The notes under the pieces: generated by a model
What the model was told of the DNA's origin: nothing
What the model saw: only the letters and a program-made list of their open reading frames with translations
The model's database searches: none
Position numbers and translations under genes: made by a program
Origin: Anniella stebbinsi
Taxonomy: Eukaryota; Chordata; Lepidosauria; Squamata; Anniellidae
Direction of reading: 5' to 3'
NCBI GenBank assembly: GCA_029215795.1
Contig: JARDYH010000007.1
Span: 99,835,263 to 99,899,262, forward strand
Length of the DNA stretch: 64,000 nucleotides
In this document: positions 32,488 to 43,750 of the stretch, piece after piece
Layout: every line of letters begins with the position of its first letter
Numbering within the stretch: the first letter of the stretch is position 1

Positions 32488-32929
32488 GTACAGGAGGTGA
32501 TTGATTCTATGCTTTGCTTGTTTTTAGTGTTTTATGTCAATGCCGTATGTGGTGTTGTTAAGGATGTTGGATAGTGGATTGAAACACAGGCAAAACCATA
32601 GGGCCCTTGGAATATGCCACGTTTGATATTTATTTTTCCTGTCTGTATATGGTCCTTGAATGTTGTTAGGTGTATTGTCGTTCTCCATGTCTCCATGATT
32701 CTTGTCAGAAAGTTTTGGATCGACAGATGTATTTTGTATATTTCCAGTACTTTTTTTCAACCAATTGTGTGGGACAGAGTCGAAAGACTTTTTATAGTCT
32801 TTGTAGCAGGTGTGGAGGTTTCCTTTCTGTTTTTCTGTTTGCTTCATGATGATACTGTCTTTTATTCTTTGCATCCTCTGCTGTTCTATTTACATTCTTT
32901 TTGTTCTTCTGTGAGTGTATTATGTTGGG

Positions 32930-33170
32930 TTTTTCCTGATGTCCAGCTGGAATCTGGCTTCCTGTAACTTGAGCCCATTATTCCATGTCCTGCATTCTGG
33001 GTTGATCGAGAAGAGATCCTGGCCCTCCTCTTTTCAAGTATTTGAAGAGTGCTCTCATGTCTCATGTCTCCCTCAATCTTCTCTTCTCCAGGCTAAACAT
33101 GCCTAGTTCTTTCAATCTCTCCTCATAGGGCTTTGTTTCCAGACCCCTAATCATCCTCGTTGAGATTATT
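32930..33170 (-). mobile_element. CR1 LINE fragment (ORF2 C-terminus)
   Basis: It is nearly identical to 735-950 of this window (e.g. GGTTGATCGAGAAGAGATCC). It abuts the R4 5' end and lacks its own 3' terminus. Confidence 0.85.
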
Positions 33171-34010
33171 ATATAAAACAAATTATAAAAGCACCTAAAA
33201 GTTCAAGATTTTTAAAAACAAATCACTTAAAATAAAATAAAATTTCTAATATCTAATACCAGAATGTACTATAAGATCCCTTTCAATTAAAAGCCAGAGA
33301 GAACCCATCACTGAGAAGGCCCCTCTCTAGTGCCTTACCCATCTTAGTGGCAGCTTCCTCTTTCAACCTGCCATTTAAAATTTTTAACAATTCACACAAA
33401 CATTCACTTTTAAATATGTGTTTTAAATGTATTTTCTCCCGAAGTATGGATTTTTGCTCTCAAAGTACACTTTTTAAAACATATTGATATATATTTTCTT
33501 GAACCAAAACCTGCATCAGAAAATGTAGGAAGTGTAGATGCTGCTGGATAGCTAAGTTCCAATCTGCACATTAATGTGGATGGTACAGATAAGTCAGTTC
33601 GTATTGGCAGATGCAAAGATTAAATTTCTCAATCACTTTTAATACAATATCCAGATATACTCCCCCCCCCCCCGCTCTCCACAAAGAATAGTGAATTACT
33701 ACCATATCAGTGCCACTCTGCAGACAAAGCCAGATAAATCAGAATGGCCAAATCTAGGTGAAAATTCAGGGGAGGAATTTGGAAATATCCACAACCCAAG
33801 CTCCCAAATACTTGATGCCAATATTCTGTATCCAGACAGATCTACTCACTTTTACCATTGGTTGACTTTGGATACATTTGGTACCATTCTAAAGGTTCTG
33901 TGAACTGGCTGAAAGTCCAGGCATGGCAACAAAAAATGCAAGGCATGGTCAGTAAAGTTTTGGTATAATCTCTAGGCAACAAAGCAGGCATATCACTTCT
34001 CTTGACCAAA
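33171..34010. other. Intron sequence with a C-run
   Basis: A (C)n run at 33662-33673; otherwise AT-rich with no recognised feature. Confidence 0.5.
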
Positions 34011-34032
34011 GAAGAAGAAGAAGAAGAAGAAG
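34011..34032 (-). repeat. (TTC)n microsatellite just inside an ADGRL3 intron
   Basis: On the transcript strand it is about seven TTC units lying 13-34 nt downstream of the TM6/TM7 exon donor (34044 is intron +1). CU-rich RNA this close to a 5' splice site can bind PTB-type or TIA1-type factors; any effect here is inference. Confidence 0.85.
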
Positions 34033-34044
34033 CATTATCCTTAC

Positions 34045-34213
34045 CTTTTTCTGAAGTACACAATGGAAAATGAATATAAACATTCCCTGAAGAGAATTGA
34101 AAATGGTGAAGAGATAAGCCATGATGACTGTGCTTTCATTAATATACATAAGCCCAAAGGCCCAGGTCAATCCTAATAGGCAGAGGAGAGCTATTGCACC
34201 TATAACCCAAGAC
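34045..34213 (-). CDS. ADGRL3: ADGRL3 exon encoding TM6, extracellular loop 3 and TM7
   Basis: This 169-bp minus-strand exon starts after tcaacag and ends before gtaagg. It encodes 56 residues after one split base. TM6 begins [17 protein letters not shown], a short loop reads [10 protein letters not shown]7 runs through [16 protein letters not shown], and the exon closes with HCVLQKK at the start of the cytoplasmic tail. The residues match ADGRL3 better than its paralogues as I recall them (ADGRL1 and ADGRL2 have LLFIN and FNAFQG here). The protein is a plasma-membrane adhesion GPCR that binds teneurins and FLRTs at synapses. The first base (phase 2) completes the lysine codon begun by the upstream exon or microexon. 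No stop or frameshift is present. A longer ORF through this exon merely reads into intron on both sides. Confidence 0.97.
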
Positions 34214-35698
34214 CTGTTGAGAAATAGAGAAAGAAAAGACAGAAAGGAAAACGTGTCTTTGATTCCTAGAGAAAACAATTCAATGCACAAAACAATCATT
34301 TCATGCAATACTTTGGCAGAAGGAAAAGCATTAGAAGGATATTTGTGAGAAATATGTTTCTTGAATTCAGTGCAGTTTATTAACACGTTTAGAACTTGGA
34401 GAAAAATACAGTTATGAAAATGTTATGAGCATGAAAATGCTTCTTTAGCAAAGCAGGTTTATAGCAAATGTTTTTGGACAGTAGCAGTGTAAATGTGATG
34501 AAATATGTCGATGCAGCATGGCAGAGGAAAATGCACCGTAGTTTAGATTTGCCTTCCTTTCTTCCATGCCCATTGGTTTAAAACACATTCTTGCAAGGAT
34601 TTATCCTATTGAAAAATAGGGCAGCAGCTTAAGAGCAACCTAGTGCTCTTGTGAATCTGTCCTATTGTTTTCAAAGAGGCTTGTGAAATAGAGCTGCTCA
34701 CAAAACTACACCATTAGTTATCTTGGCTTTAACCATTTTCAGCAGTTGGCTTGGCTCCCCCAACTCTTTGTATGTGAGGTTTTCAAATGAATTACAAATG
34801 AAACTGACATGAAGTACAGTTTGGGGACCAGCTTTTCTTAAAGTTCTGCATGACTGCTTTGTCCCCTACCTGTATTTTAGTAGAAATTTCAAAATTTTGC
34901 AATTAGTAATATTTATCAGGAATGAAATGAGATGCTGTCCATCTAACTGGACAAATATCAGGAACATCTAGCTATAGTACTGGGAAATATGTGGAAACAG
35001 AATACACAGCATCATCCTAAACTCCCTTTGAAACCAGAAAAAAACCACATGCAAATATCAAGGTTAGAGAAGTGGTGATGGTGGGAAAATGGCAAGTGGG
35101 CCTGATGAAACTGGCAATTTGCAAATACCAAGGGTGGTTTTGGTAGTTTCAGTGTGTGCAGATGGGGGCTCACCCTGTGTAGGGTCTGCTCCATTCTATG
35201 AGCATACCTGGACTCTTAAAAGGAGATTAGGATGATCTTAACAGCAGCCAAGAACAATATAGGTATTTATATAGGCATCTGCCTGTGTTGGCAACCTGAA
35301 CCTAATACATTATGAAGCAATGTTCTTGTTTTTATGTAGACCCATATGAACATTTTCTTTAAAAACTGTCAGAACTGTAGGCAAGAAGTGATTACAAATG
35401 AGTTAAAAAAAGCATGATTGAATAACAATTAATGGCTCAACATCAAATTAGCAAATGGTCTTTTGTGGGTTTATATGCAAGAGTCAGAAGACCTGGTTCA
35501 CTTCAACATCTTCACTGAAGCTAGAAAAGTTACAAAGGAAAGCGACAAGAATTATTGCATGAGAAACAAAACTATTTTAAAGTCTATGTAGCTCTTGGTA
35601 ATAATATTTTTTAAAATTAGTGAAGAAGGGAATTCAGGTACAACAACCAGTAGCTACAAACTGGTCATAAACAAATGTGGGCTGAAAATTATTATGTG

Positions 35699-35699
<1 letters not shown>
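34214..35699. other. ADGRL3 intron between TM6/TM7 exon and microexon, first part
   Basis: No repeat or further exon recognised. The TTTCTCAACAG acceptor occupies the first bases. Confidence 0.55.
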
Positions 35700-35729
<30 letters not shown>

Positions 35730-35730
35730 T
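35700..35730 (+). repeat. (AAT)n microsatellite
   Basis: Ten AAT units. Confidence 0.9.
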
Positions 35731-38178
35731 CTAAAGTGCTTAAAATGAACTATGGCACTGTACAAAAATAAAATAGAAGAGAATCTCATTCTCTATTCAA
35801 AAGCATATGATAAAAATATAAGGAGATTATCAGAAGCAAGACATTCAAGGAATAGTTTTCCTGGAACACTTGTGAGAAATAAAAATCTTAACAAGTAGAA
35901 AACTCTAGGAAGGATATACCTTTGGGTTGTTTTTAATATTAGTTTGGTGCCTCAATTGTTTTTTATTGGGGCCAAAAGAGGTTTACTCCATCCTATAAAC
36001 TACATAATGAGGGATGACTATAACTAGAATGGTGAGGGTATAAATGTGATTGCAGCAAATCTTATACGAAGACTAAAACCATGCGCAGACTTCCCATTCC
36101 CACATGTGGGGGGACCAGCACAATGAGGGAGCAGGACTAGTAGTTACAATCTCAAGCCCTCCCCCCACTACATGTATACAGAATGACCCTTTGCACGGGG
36201 CTTAGCTGAGCAGGAATCATGACTCTGTGTACCTGTTGTCACAGGCTGGCTTATTAGCTTGGATCATCTTCACTATGCTATATCTTAATTTCTTTCTTTT
36301 CGCTGTAATAGGAAAGGATGATGTCCAGAGGTGTGTGTGTGTTGGAATGCAAACACTCCAGGGGAACAAGCTGTCTGAACATGTAAAGTGATGCATTAGA
36401 AAGCTAGAATGAGATTTTGTAGGATAAATGCAAAGGTTACACAAAAGAAATGAAAAAGGAATGAACAGGTATAACTTAGAACTGCCTACATAGTATCACT
36501 GCAGAGAACAATTTAGGAAGAGGTTATGGATTACAAACTGAACATGAGTCAACATTATAATATTGTGACATTAAAGAGTAATATTATTCAAATTTGTGAT
36601 TAAGATTAGTTTAGTATTAGTATCTATCTGATCAGCATAAAACTATTTCATTTGGAATATACTGAGGGCAATAGTTCAAGAAGATTGGTGACAGATTGAG
36701 GTGAGGGGAATCAGAATTGATCTATAAGGATGCTAAAACCCCAGATGATTAATGATACAAAGGCAGAGTAAAGGAACTGGTCATGTTTAACCAAAGGAGG
36801 AAAAACTATTAACTTGTTCATAGTATCAATCATAACAGGATCATTCCTTTGATTACTCTGCTGTGATACAGACACTATGCTATAACTATCAATTATAGCA
36901 AAATGTGCACCATACATTTTTCTACAAGTCCTATTTTTATTATGTATTTTTATTATGGTTGTACAGCTGATGACCAATGGTAAGCAGAAAGGATGTTTGA
37001 TATTCTCATTAATCTGATTTTAGGTCCAAGTCACCTGGCACAGATAAATGAAATTAATCAACCCTATCTTTCCCTTCCCATAGGTCTGCTCCATGTTTGA
37101 TCAAAAAAGTGATAAAGCTGGCAACTAACTATCAGTGTAAGATTTTTGGTGAGGGATTTGACACAAGTCTTTCTCCAGCTGCAGAGAAGAAAGTCCACGG
37201 GCAGAGAGGGAAGCCCGTAACTTCCAACGTCCCTTCAGTCGCCCTCCCTGAAAGTTTAGGCTTACTCTCTAAAGCACTATGTAATTGCTTAATAAAATCA
37301 TTAATAAGGTAATGCCTATTCTTAAACTGCTGGGATTATGACTGCAGCAACCTTTGTTTTATTGGTTGTGTCATCATTGTTTAAATGCTGGGGGTATTGT
37401 TGCTGTTTTTTTAAAATAAAATTATGTAGTACAAAATCTGCTTCCTAAGAATTTTTCTTCTTCATTATTAAATCCATTCCCAAAGTGGGATGATTTCTTT
37501 AGGTAGTTTGTGTAACAAACTAGAACCACTCTTGTGTATTTCCTCCATCAATGTTGTAAGTGTGAAATATAGACAAATTAAAAATGTACACAAAACATTT
37601 CCCTGCAAGATGGGCAGCTGTTAAAATGTTATCATAAAGGGGCACATTTTGAGAGCAATCCTGTGATTCCTGGGAAGGTCTGCCTTCAGAAGAGGAGATC
37701 TGACCACAGAAACCTCTGCAATGGCTTCCTTCCAAAGGCTGGAATTCCAGTCTCAGGGAATTGGGAAGCTCCCCCCATCAACATGGAGGGACATTTAGAC
37801 CAACCCTGTAGAGTTACATTTTCTTCCTGAGTGAAAAACCCCACAGAGGGGAGGGAAAAATGCCATCCTGCTCACTTCTGCCTTGCTGGCAAGTGGGAAG
37901 GCAATAGGATAGATCAAAGGCTCTGATATTGGAGTGTTCTATCAGAGAATTTAGGATTGCTCTTTTGAACACCAAAACCACCATCCAAAATGAACAAACT
38001 AACAAAAATCTTCAGTGTACAAGTCAGATTGCATCACCACTCTCTGATCATTTAATTTCACCCAGCATCCTCTTCTCTGAGATGAATCATTAACTGGTTC
38101 TCCTTTAAAGATCCCTTGAATGTTAAGAAGTTTGTGGTTTGGAGAGATGCAGTGGAAGTAGAAAGCATTTTTTAATGC
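35731..38178. other. Intron sequence, nothing recognised
   Basis: AT-rich, repeat-poor sequence. Short ORFs such as 37097-37312 lack domains. Confidence 0.5.
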
Positions 38179-38199
38179 TGTGTGTGTGTGTGTGTGTGC
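38179..38199 (+). repeat. (TG)n microsatellite
   Basis: About ten TG units. Confidence 0.9.
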
Positions 38200-39836
38200 G
38201 CGGAAATCTTTTTTACTGTACTGTTTGTATAAGCAGTGGTTTATTATGTAGCTCCAATCCAAATCTTTGCAGGAGTTCCAATGTGTGTACAAATCTCATG
38301 GCTGTGCTGGTTCCTACATTAACTGTTAGTGTTGGATGGAGATCCTTTCAGGCAATTAGATGTGCAAGTGAAATGGAACCTGCCATTGAAGTCATTTGGA
38401 AAGCTCTGGAGCACACACACTGCAGCTTCTACATACACATGGGCCATATATAGAAAAGCACTATGTTTTTCACAGCAGCTCCTGAACAGCAAAAGTCTCC
38501 CAATGCGGAAGCAGAGTGGCCTTCTGCTGAAAAAAAAGAGAAAAGATAAATGCCAGATGTGTGTGGACCAGATGCTAGATTGTGGTCAAAATACTTTTAT
38601 TCTATAAATGAAGAAGCTCCAGTCCAAAGATCTTTGGAGGCTCCAATGCTCCCATGGAGTTCTTCTGCATGTAGGCTTTCCTGTGCATTTCAATTGGGAG
38701 GGCAGTTTTGCACGTACAATGGGGTCAAGGCTCTGAGCTTGTCCTACCATCCAAGGGCATCAGAGCTCCTCAGGATGTAGAGATTGAAGTGCGTGTCTTC
38801 AAGAATCTATACAAAACAAAATTGCAACTTCATCTGATATAATCTACAACTGCTTTTTCAGACTTTATGCATATGCCACTCACACAAAACAGTTACATTT
38901 CATTTACTATTAGGGTTTGTTTCATATATCAGTAGAGTTAATCTAGCATTGCTAGTTTATCAACGAGAAAAATCTTTGGGGTTTAAGGAGAAATTGTACA
39001 GTTTGGATTGGTTTTGATGCCAAAAAGACACTTGCAAGTAAAGTGAAAGCATCTTAAATAGATTATATTCCACAATCTTGTAAAAGAGGTAAAGAATGAC
39101 AGAGATGAAAATGAGACAAGATAAATGAACACAAAGGACTCTTCACCAGAAGAACAAACTGAAAGTCCACTGTAAAGTATAGACACTTGTATTACTTATG
39201 CTCCTGATTCAAAGTTTTCCTTGCAGGAGATATGGTACATTATTATCCAAGGCCTATAATTGGTGCTTTTTTGTTTGTTAACTTTTAACAATTTTATACA
39301 GACTTGTGTTATTCAAAGGCATCATTTTTAAACTCAGAAGTGAACTATTTAAGTATTGCCAAGCAATCATTGATTGATTAGAACTGATAGTTAAAGTAAA
39401 ATTTGCCATGTGTTGCCCAGAATGATCAATTCAGGACTTTTCTTTTGAAGTATCAGTTAAAACGAAGCACATTAGTACTCCTGAATTCCTTTGAATATTT
39501 ACTCCTGAATTATATCAATCATTCCAAGGTGAAATTACCACTCCAAACCTGCATTCAGCATGATCTGATGCACAATTATAACACATTGGGGAGCATTTGT
39601 GGAGGTATCCCAAGTCTGTACTATAGTAGATCACAAGAAAGTCCAGATGACAGCCAATCAAGAAACATGAAGCATAGAAACTGTAGGCCTTATGGTTTTC
39701 CTGCCCAGTTTGCTCTTCTGCCTCTCTCAAATGTGAATGACAGAAGCTGTAAATGATTTTTAAATACTGATCTGACAGCCAGTTCATGGGACCACACTGA
39801 TAAATGGAATTTATCAGTCATTCAGGTCATTCTTAC
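38200..39836. other. Intron sequence upstream-adjacent to the microexon donor
   Basis: Repeat-poor. The donor of the microexon is at 39831-39836. No other exon is recognised. Confidence 0.5.
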
Positions 39837-39863
39837 TTGATGAAGGGTCTGTTATCCTCAAAG
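39837..39863 (-). CDS. ADGRL3: ADGRL3 cassette microexon, third intracellular loop (27 bp)
   Basis: On the minus strand a polypyrimidine tract ending in cttcag precedes 27 bases, which are followed by a gtaaga donor. The reading is xFEDNRPFI plus the first two bases of a lysine codon (AA), completed by the G that opens the TM6/TM7 exon at 34213. Twenty-seven bases preserve phase, so skipping removes nine residues without a frameshift and still rebuilds the lysine. Mammalian ADGRL3 has isoforms with and without the corresponding insert (tyrosine where phenylalanine stands here) just before TM6. This loop contacts G proteins, so inclusion may alter coupling. Identity rests on the residue match, the phase fit and strand colinearity with the next exon. 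Actual splicing in this species cannot be seen from DNA. The exon is too short for ORF-based detection. Confidence 0.85.
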
Positions 39864-40135
39864 CTGAAGAATGCATAGACATAAAGACAAGAATGTCGAC
39901 ATTAGAATATAATGACAAAACGTTACCATATAGGTAAGCAATCAAACAAGCTTATCCCCAGTTCAAGCAAGAGAAAGCTAGAACGACACTTCAGCCAAGT
40001 TTTGTTTAAGGTGGTACATCATTGCAGGTTGTATGTGGGAGTTCGCATAACGGAATACTAATAGTTCCATACACAAAGTGAACATATCAGAGAGAAAAGT
40101 ATTATCAGGGAAAGGGGTATCTTTCGATGTGTAGA

Positions 40136-40140
<5 letters not shown>
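39864..40140. other. Intron flank of the microexon acceptor
   Basis: On the transcript strand, pyrimidine-rich TCTTGTCTTTATGTCTATGC precedes ATTCTTCAG at the acceptor. Nothing else seen. Confidence 0.6.

Positions 40141-40177
<37 letters not shown>
40141..40177 (+). repeat. (TA)n microsatellite
   Basis: About 18 TA units. Confidence 0.95.
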
Positions 40178-40181
<4 letters not shown>

Positions 40182-40954
40182 AAGGAAGCATTCCATCCTT
40201 CGAGTCCCACTTGCAGCCTGAAATAGTAGAGTCCTGGAATAGGTTTACCATATCATTGAGAAGCAGCCTTTTACGGGCCACATTAGACATGCCAAAACCA
40301 GGCTGGTTCATCTAGGGATAGCAATGATGTCAGTCTTCTTTATGGGAAGAGCTACTCATATGCAGCTGCCTGTCCTTGACCTTGTTTGGCTTACAAAATA
40401 CCAATAGATTTACCAGTGAAGTTTCAGTCAAGCTTTAATGACGATATTACAGCAAAACTTGGCATTCTTTATCCAACATATAAGCAAACACTTCACATGG
40501 GGAAACACTCTATAATATTGTTTTATTATCAGCTCTTAACAATAACATTTCCTTGATTCCCTCCCTATATGAGTCAGACTCCATTATCCTGTTTTAAAGA
40601 GAATGGCATTAGCATCTTCTCAAGAGAGTCTCTTGGTCATTGTTGAGTAGAAGTAGTAACCCCCCACCAAAAAAACCCAAACCACAAACAAACAAAAACC
40701 ACCTAGTTAAAAAAATACATTTTTTGCAGCCTTTGGTTGTAAACAACCATTTTTTTTCTTATAGAGGTATGGATTGTGATTAATAATTGATTTTCATGCT
40801 GCTTTTGTTGACACAGAAAGTAATAGTCATCCCAGAGAAGGTGGAATGAATGATAATGTGAGAATAGCCAGCAAAGTGTCATTTTCTCATCTTAAAAGAG
40901 AACATGAAATTTCTACCTATGCAACTTCACTATTATCATGGGGATAACACAAGA
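40178..40954. other. Intron sequence, nothing recognised
   Basis: No feature recognised. Confidence 0.5.
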
Positions 40955-41211
40955 GGGCCAGATCTACACCATGCAGGACATGGCACTATGAAAGTGGCAT
41001 GAAAGCGGAATATAAAGGCAGGATCTACACTACTGCTTTATAGCGGCATTGAAGTGCACTGACAACTGTTGGGGCCAATAGACACATTCCATATACAGCA
41101 TTCATACCACTTTCATAGTGTTATATCCTGCTTGGTGTAGATGTATCATGGGCCCCAACAATTATCAGTGCACTTCAATACCACTATAAAACAGCAGTGT
41201 AGATCCATCCT
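40955..41211. mobile_element. MITE with interlocking inverted repeats
   Basis: Segment A (GATCTACACCATGCAGGAC, CACTATGAAAGTGG) is followed by B (GATCTACACTACTGCTTTA, TGAAGTGCACTGACAACTG). They are then followed by inverted A (CCACTTTCATAGTG, GGTGTAGAT) and inverted B (ATCAGTGCACTTCAAT, CAGTGTAGATC). The order is thus A-B-A'-B'. Confidence 0.7.
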
Positions 41212-41498
41212 ATTTCCTCCTTGTATCTATTACTGCTGATCCTGTGAACACTTTCCTGAAGCATGACCACACGTGACATTCACACATTAAAAGTACTCAG
41301 GTTTGAAGTGTTGAGAATTCTGAAGGTTGACTCAAAAGCTTTGAGTCATCTTGTTTTAATGTTAAGCTGAGATAGTCAGTGGGCTTTTTCTCTCGTTATC
41401 TCATTCAGACAATTTCCCCTAGTAACTGAGATGCCGGGGAGATTAGGTGAGTAAGATAATGAGATTAAAAGCCTGTTGATTAGCAGTACTTTCGGCTA
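41212..41498. other. Intron sequence, nothing recognised
   Basis: No feature recognised. Confidence 0.5.
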
Positions 41499-41846
41499 CC
41501 TCCACAAGAGAGGTTTAATGCTCTTTGAAGGTTCATTATAAATTTTACCTCCACACCAGCGGAGCGCAAAACGGGTGTAGAGGCGCATTATCTCCCGGAT
41601 TATGCGCATTATCGAATGCGCATTAAATAGCAACTTTTATTTTGCTCCGGCCGTTAAAGCACATTTTCGCAGTGTGAACAAGCGATTATCTGCGGTAACT
41701 TCTTGTAAAGCGCTTTTTGGACATCAATTAATGCGCTTCGCCGCCTCTCGCCGCCTCCCGTGCAGAGGGATTAGGAGTAAATGCGCCTCCGCGATAATGC
41801 GCATAATCCCCGAACCGGGCGCAAAAGCGCATCCTTGTGGAGGGGG
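41499..41846 (+). mobile_element. CpG-rich 350-bp MITE, copy B
   Basis: Ends CCTCCACAAG and CTTGTGGAGG are inverted. The body has CGGATTATGCGCATTATCG, AATGCGCATTAAATAG, TTTTATTTTGCTCCGG, GTAAAGCGCTTTTT and GATAATGCGCATAATCC. It is in opposite orientation to copy A at 28682-29031 and almost the same length (348 against 350 bp). Confidence 0.8.
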
Positions 41847-42274
41847 CCTTCTTCTTTTCAGCTGTATTGTGAATGTAAGTTATAGCCAGACTCTAAGGCA
41901 GGGGTGAGCAATGGATGACATGCGACCCAGAAATCATGATGGAGGACATTGTTTGTGGCTGAGTAAAAACTGTAGCTCACTCTCCTCTGTCTCTAACACA
42001 GCAGGACAGAGTCATGGTGCAGATGAAGTAGTAGCTGATGCCTGCTTCCTCACTTGCCCCACTGTCTCTGTTGCTCTGGCCCAAAACTTGCTATCATTGT
42101 GAAGAGGAGCAGCAGTTACAATTCCTCACTCATGGCTGGACCTAGAGGAGGGGCAGGCAACAACACCAGCTTCTCTTTATTTGCATGCTGGTTTTCCATA
42201 AAATTGTGCCCACAGCGGCGAACAACAACATAACAAATGAACAACAATAAATATTACAACAGATATCAAACAGC
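41847..42274. other. Intron sequence, possibly an old DNA repeat
   Basis: AAGGCAGGGGTGAGCAATGG at 41898 resembles the start of an interspersed repeat, but no second terminus was found. Confidence 0.35.
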
Positions 42275-42410
42275 AATAAATATAACAATATTTTTAAAAA
42301 ACACAGCTCAATGGAGCCAGGGGGGCACTTTCAATAAATATAACAGCAAAAAATATAACATTTTTTTTTTAAAAAAAATACAGCTTCAAGGGAGCCTGGG
42401 GACCACTTTC
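42275..42410 (+). repeat. Imperfect tandem duplication, about 70 bp unit
   Basis: CAATAAATATAACA, an A/T run, ACAGCT(C/T)AA and GGAGCC(A/T)GG..(C)ACTTTCAA occur twice in succession. Confidence 0.65.
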
Positions 42411-42529
42411 AACTCTCTACAGACCCCTCTGGGCCACACTTCTGCTGCTGCTGTGGACCTGAATTTGGCAGGAGAAGAGGCAAAAATATCAACAGTTTGC
42501 TCCTGAGTTTCACCAGGATAAAATTTAGC

Positions 42530-42554
42530 TTTTATTTATTTATTTATTTATTGC
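42530..42554 (+). repeat. (TTTA)n microsatellite
   Basis: Six TTTA units. Confidence 0.9.
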
Positions 42555-43256
42555 TACTGTGAATTTGGGTGGCCCAAATTCTGGTCTAGAAGGAAGTCAA
42601 GGTGGTATTGCATCCCAGCATTTCACTGACCACTGACAGTGTCCTACCTAAGGGCCCTCCAAAATCTGAAGCCAGTACTGAATTTCTCACCTCAGTTTAG
42701 AAGTCCCCATGACTCCAGCCAAGCTAGTCACTCTCTCAGTCCCAGTTGAGACCAATTAGGACTTACATAACTGACTAGAAGTGTCCACACTCTTTTTGGG
42801 TTGGTGGGCACATTTGTAATTTTGTGGAAGAGTTATGGTCACTCTCACAAAATGGCTGTCATAGAGAGCATGACTGCTCACAAAACACACATTTCCCAGA
42901 AGGCAAACTTGTGAGATAAAAATAAAAGTAATTTGTCCAAGAATCTAAGTACAAGGCAGAAGTGGAGGGGCAGAGCACTAAAATCACAAAGCCAATCTTT
43001 GGAATCCAAATAAAGGTGGCACCGGAGGGCAGGACATCACTTGGCAGCATGATTATCCTCCCAATGATTTCTTGTTCTTTCTTTTTTTTTTCATTACAAA
43101 AAAACGCCAGAAATAAAATAAAATCAGAAAGGACAGGGAGCCTGGGAGGCACCAACAGATGGGTCTGCAGGCACATTAGTTCCTGTGGCCATCACATTGG
43201 AGACAGAAAACTGAGCAGGAATCCTAGCACACATTTTATCATACCATAATTGGTAC
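42555..43256. repeat. Intron with a hAT-like repeat relic
   Basis: GTGGGCACATTTGTAATTTTG and CACAAAATGGCTGTCATAGAG (42805-42870) resemble an interspersed DNA-transposon family; 61630-61650 has a related GTGGACACTTTTGTAATTTT. The remainder is unassigned. Confidence 0.4.
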
Positions 43257-43750
43257 AGTTCTGTGCCCAAACCACTAGTGCTATCAGTTTCAGTTAAAAT
43301 GGTGCGAGAATGTGGGCATGGTCCTTGGAGTGGTTTGGCCAACCGTCTATATGCAACCATCTTGCCCATCCTGTCTACTTACATTGAGCTGAAGGGAACT
43401 GACATGGGTCCAGGAAGCGATGGTCCTGGCTGTCTTGAGAGAGATGGTGGTGAGACTACTTCTTAACAAAGCCTCATTAGACCGTGATGATTGTAACCAA
43501 TTGTGCAGTCACAAATATACCCTTTTCGACAATGTATTTGAGAAGGTTGTGTCTATTCAACTCCAGACACTCTTGGGTAAAATGGATAAACGGGACCCAT
43601 TTCAATCCAGTTTCTGCCTAGAGTTTGGGACTGAAATAGCCTTGGTAATTCTGATTGATGATCTCTGATGGGAAAAAGAAAGGGCGAATGCGACCCTCTT
43701 GATACTTCCTGATTTCTTGGTGTATTTTAATACACCATGGTATATTGTGA
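43257..43750 (+). mobile_element. L2 LINE, RT part 1
   Basis: A frame at 43420-43668 encodes LQTLLGKMDKRDPFQSSFC and FGTEIALVILIDDL, the L2 block DPFQSGFR..HGTETALVALVDDL. It continues through LLILPDFL to 43750, where a MITE interrupts the block that would read FDTVDHGIL. Confidence 0.8.

Larger units (their letters stand above)
31045..32926 (-). mobile_element. R4-clade LINE, 5'-truncated
   Basis: On the minus strand, decayed frames encode RT (DYKKSFDSVPHNWLKK near 32780, PRALWFCLCFNPLSNIL near 32580, LLYMDDIKIYAST with the YMDD active site near 32485) and then a restriction-like endonuclease (SQPDIMVIDKKGKHTYLIDT near 31340, the R-PD...D core). RT upstream of a restriction-like endonuclease is the R2/R4 arrangement, and R4 elements are known in lizards. 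The 3' end is near 31045, next to TAATAATAAT. Frameshifts separate the blocks. Confidence 0.8.

Noticed and set aside
33949..34386. 145-codon minus-strand ORF as a complete small membrane protein
   Set aside because: Only 34213-34045 is the ADGRL3 TM6/TM7 exon; the rest is intron on both sides, including the TTC microsatellite read as poly-Leu.
36050..36480. Possible small exon or promoter in a mildly GC-rich patch
   Set aside because: No splice sites or conserved residues were recognisable.
40127..40315. ORFs rich in Ile-Tyr repeats
   Set aside because: They are translations of the (TA)n microsatellite.
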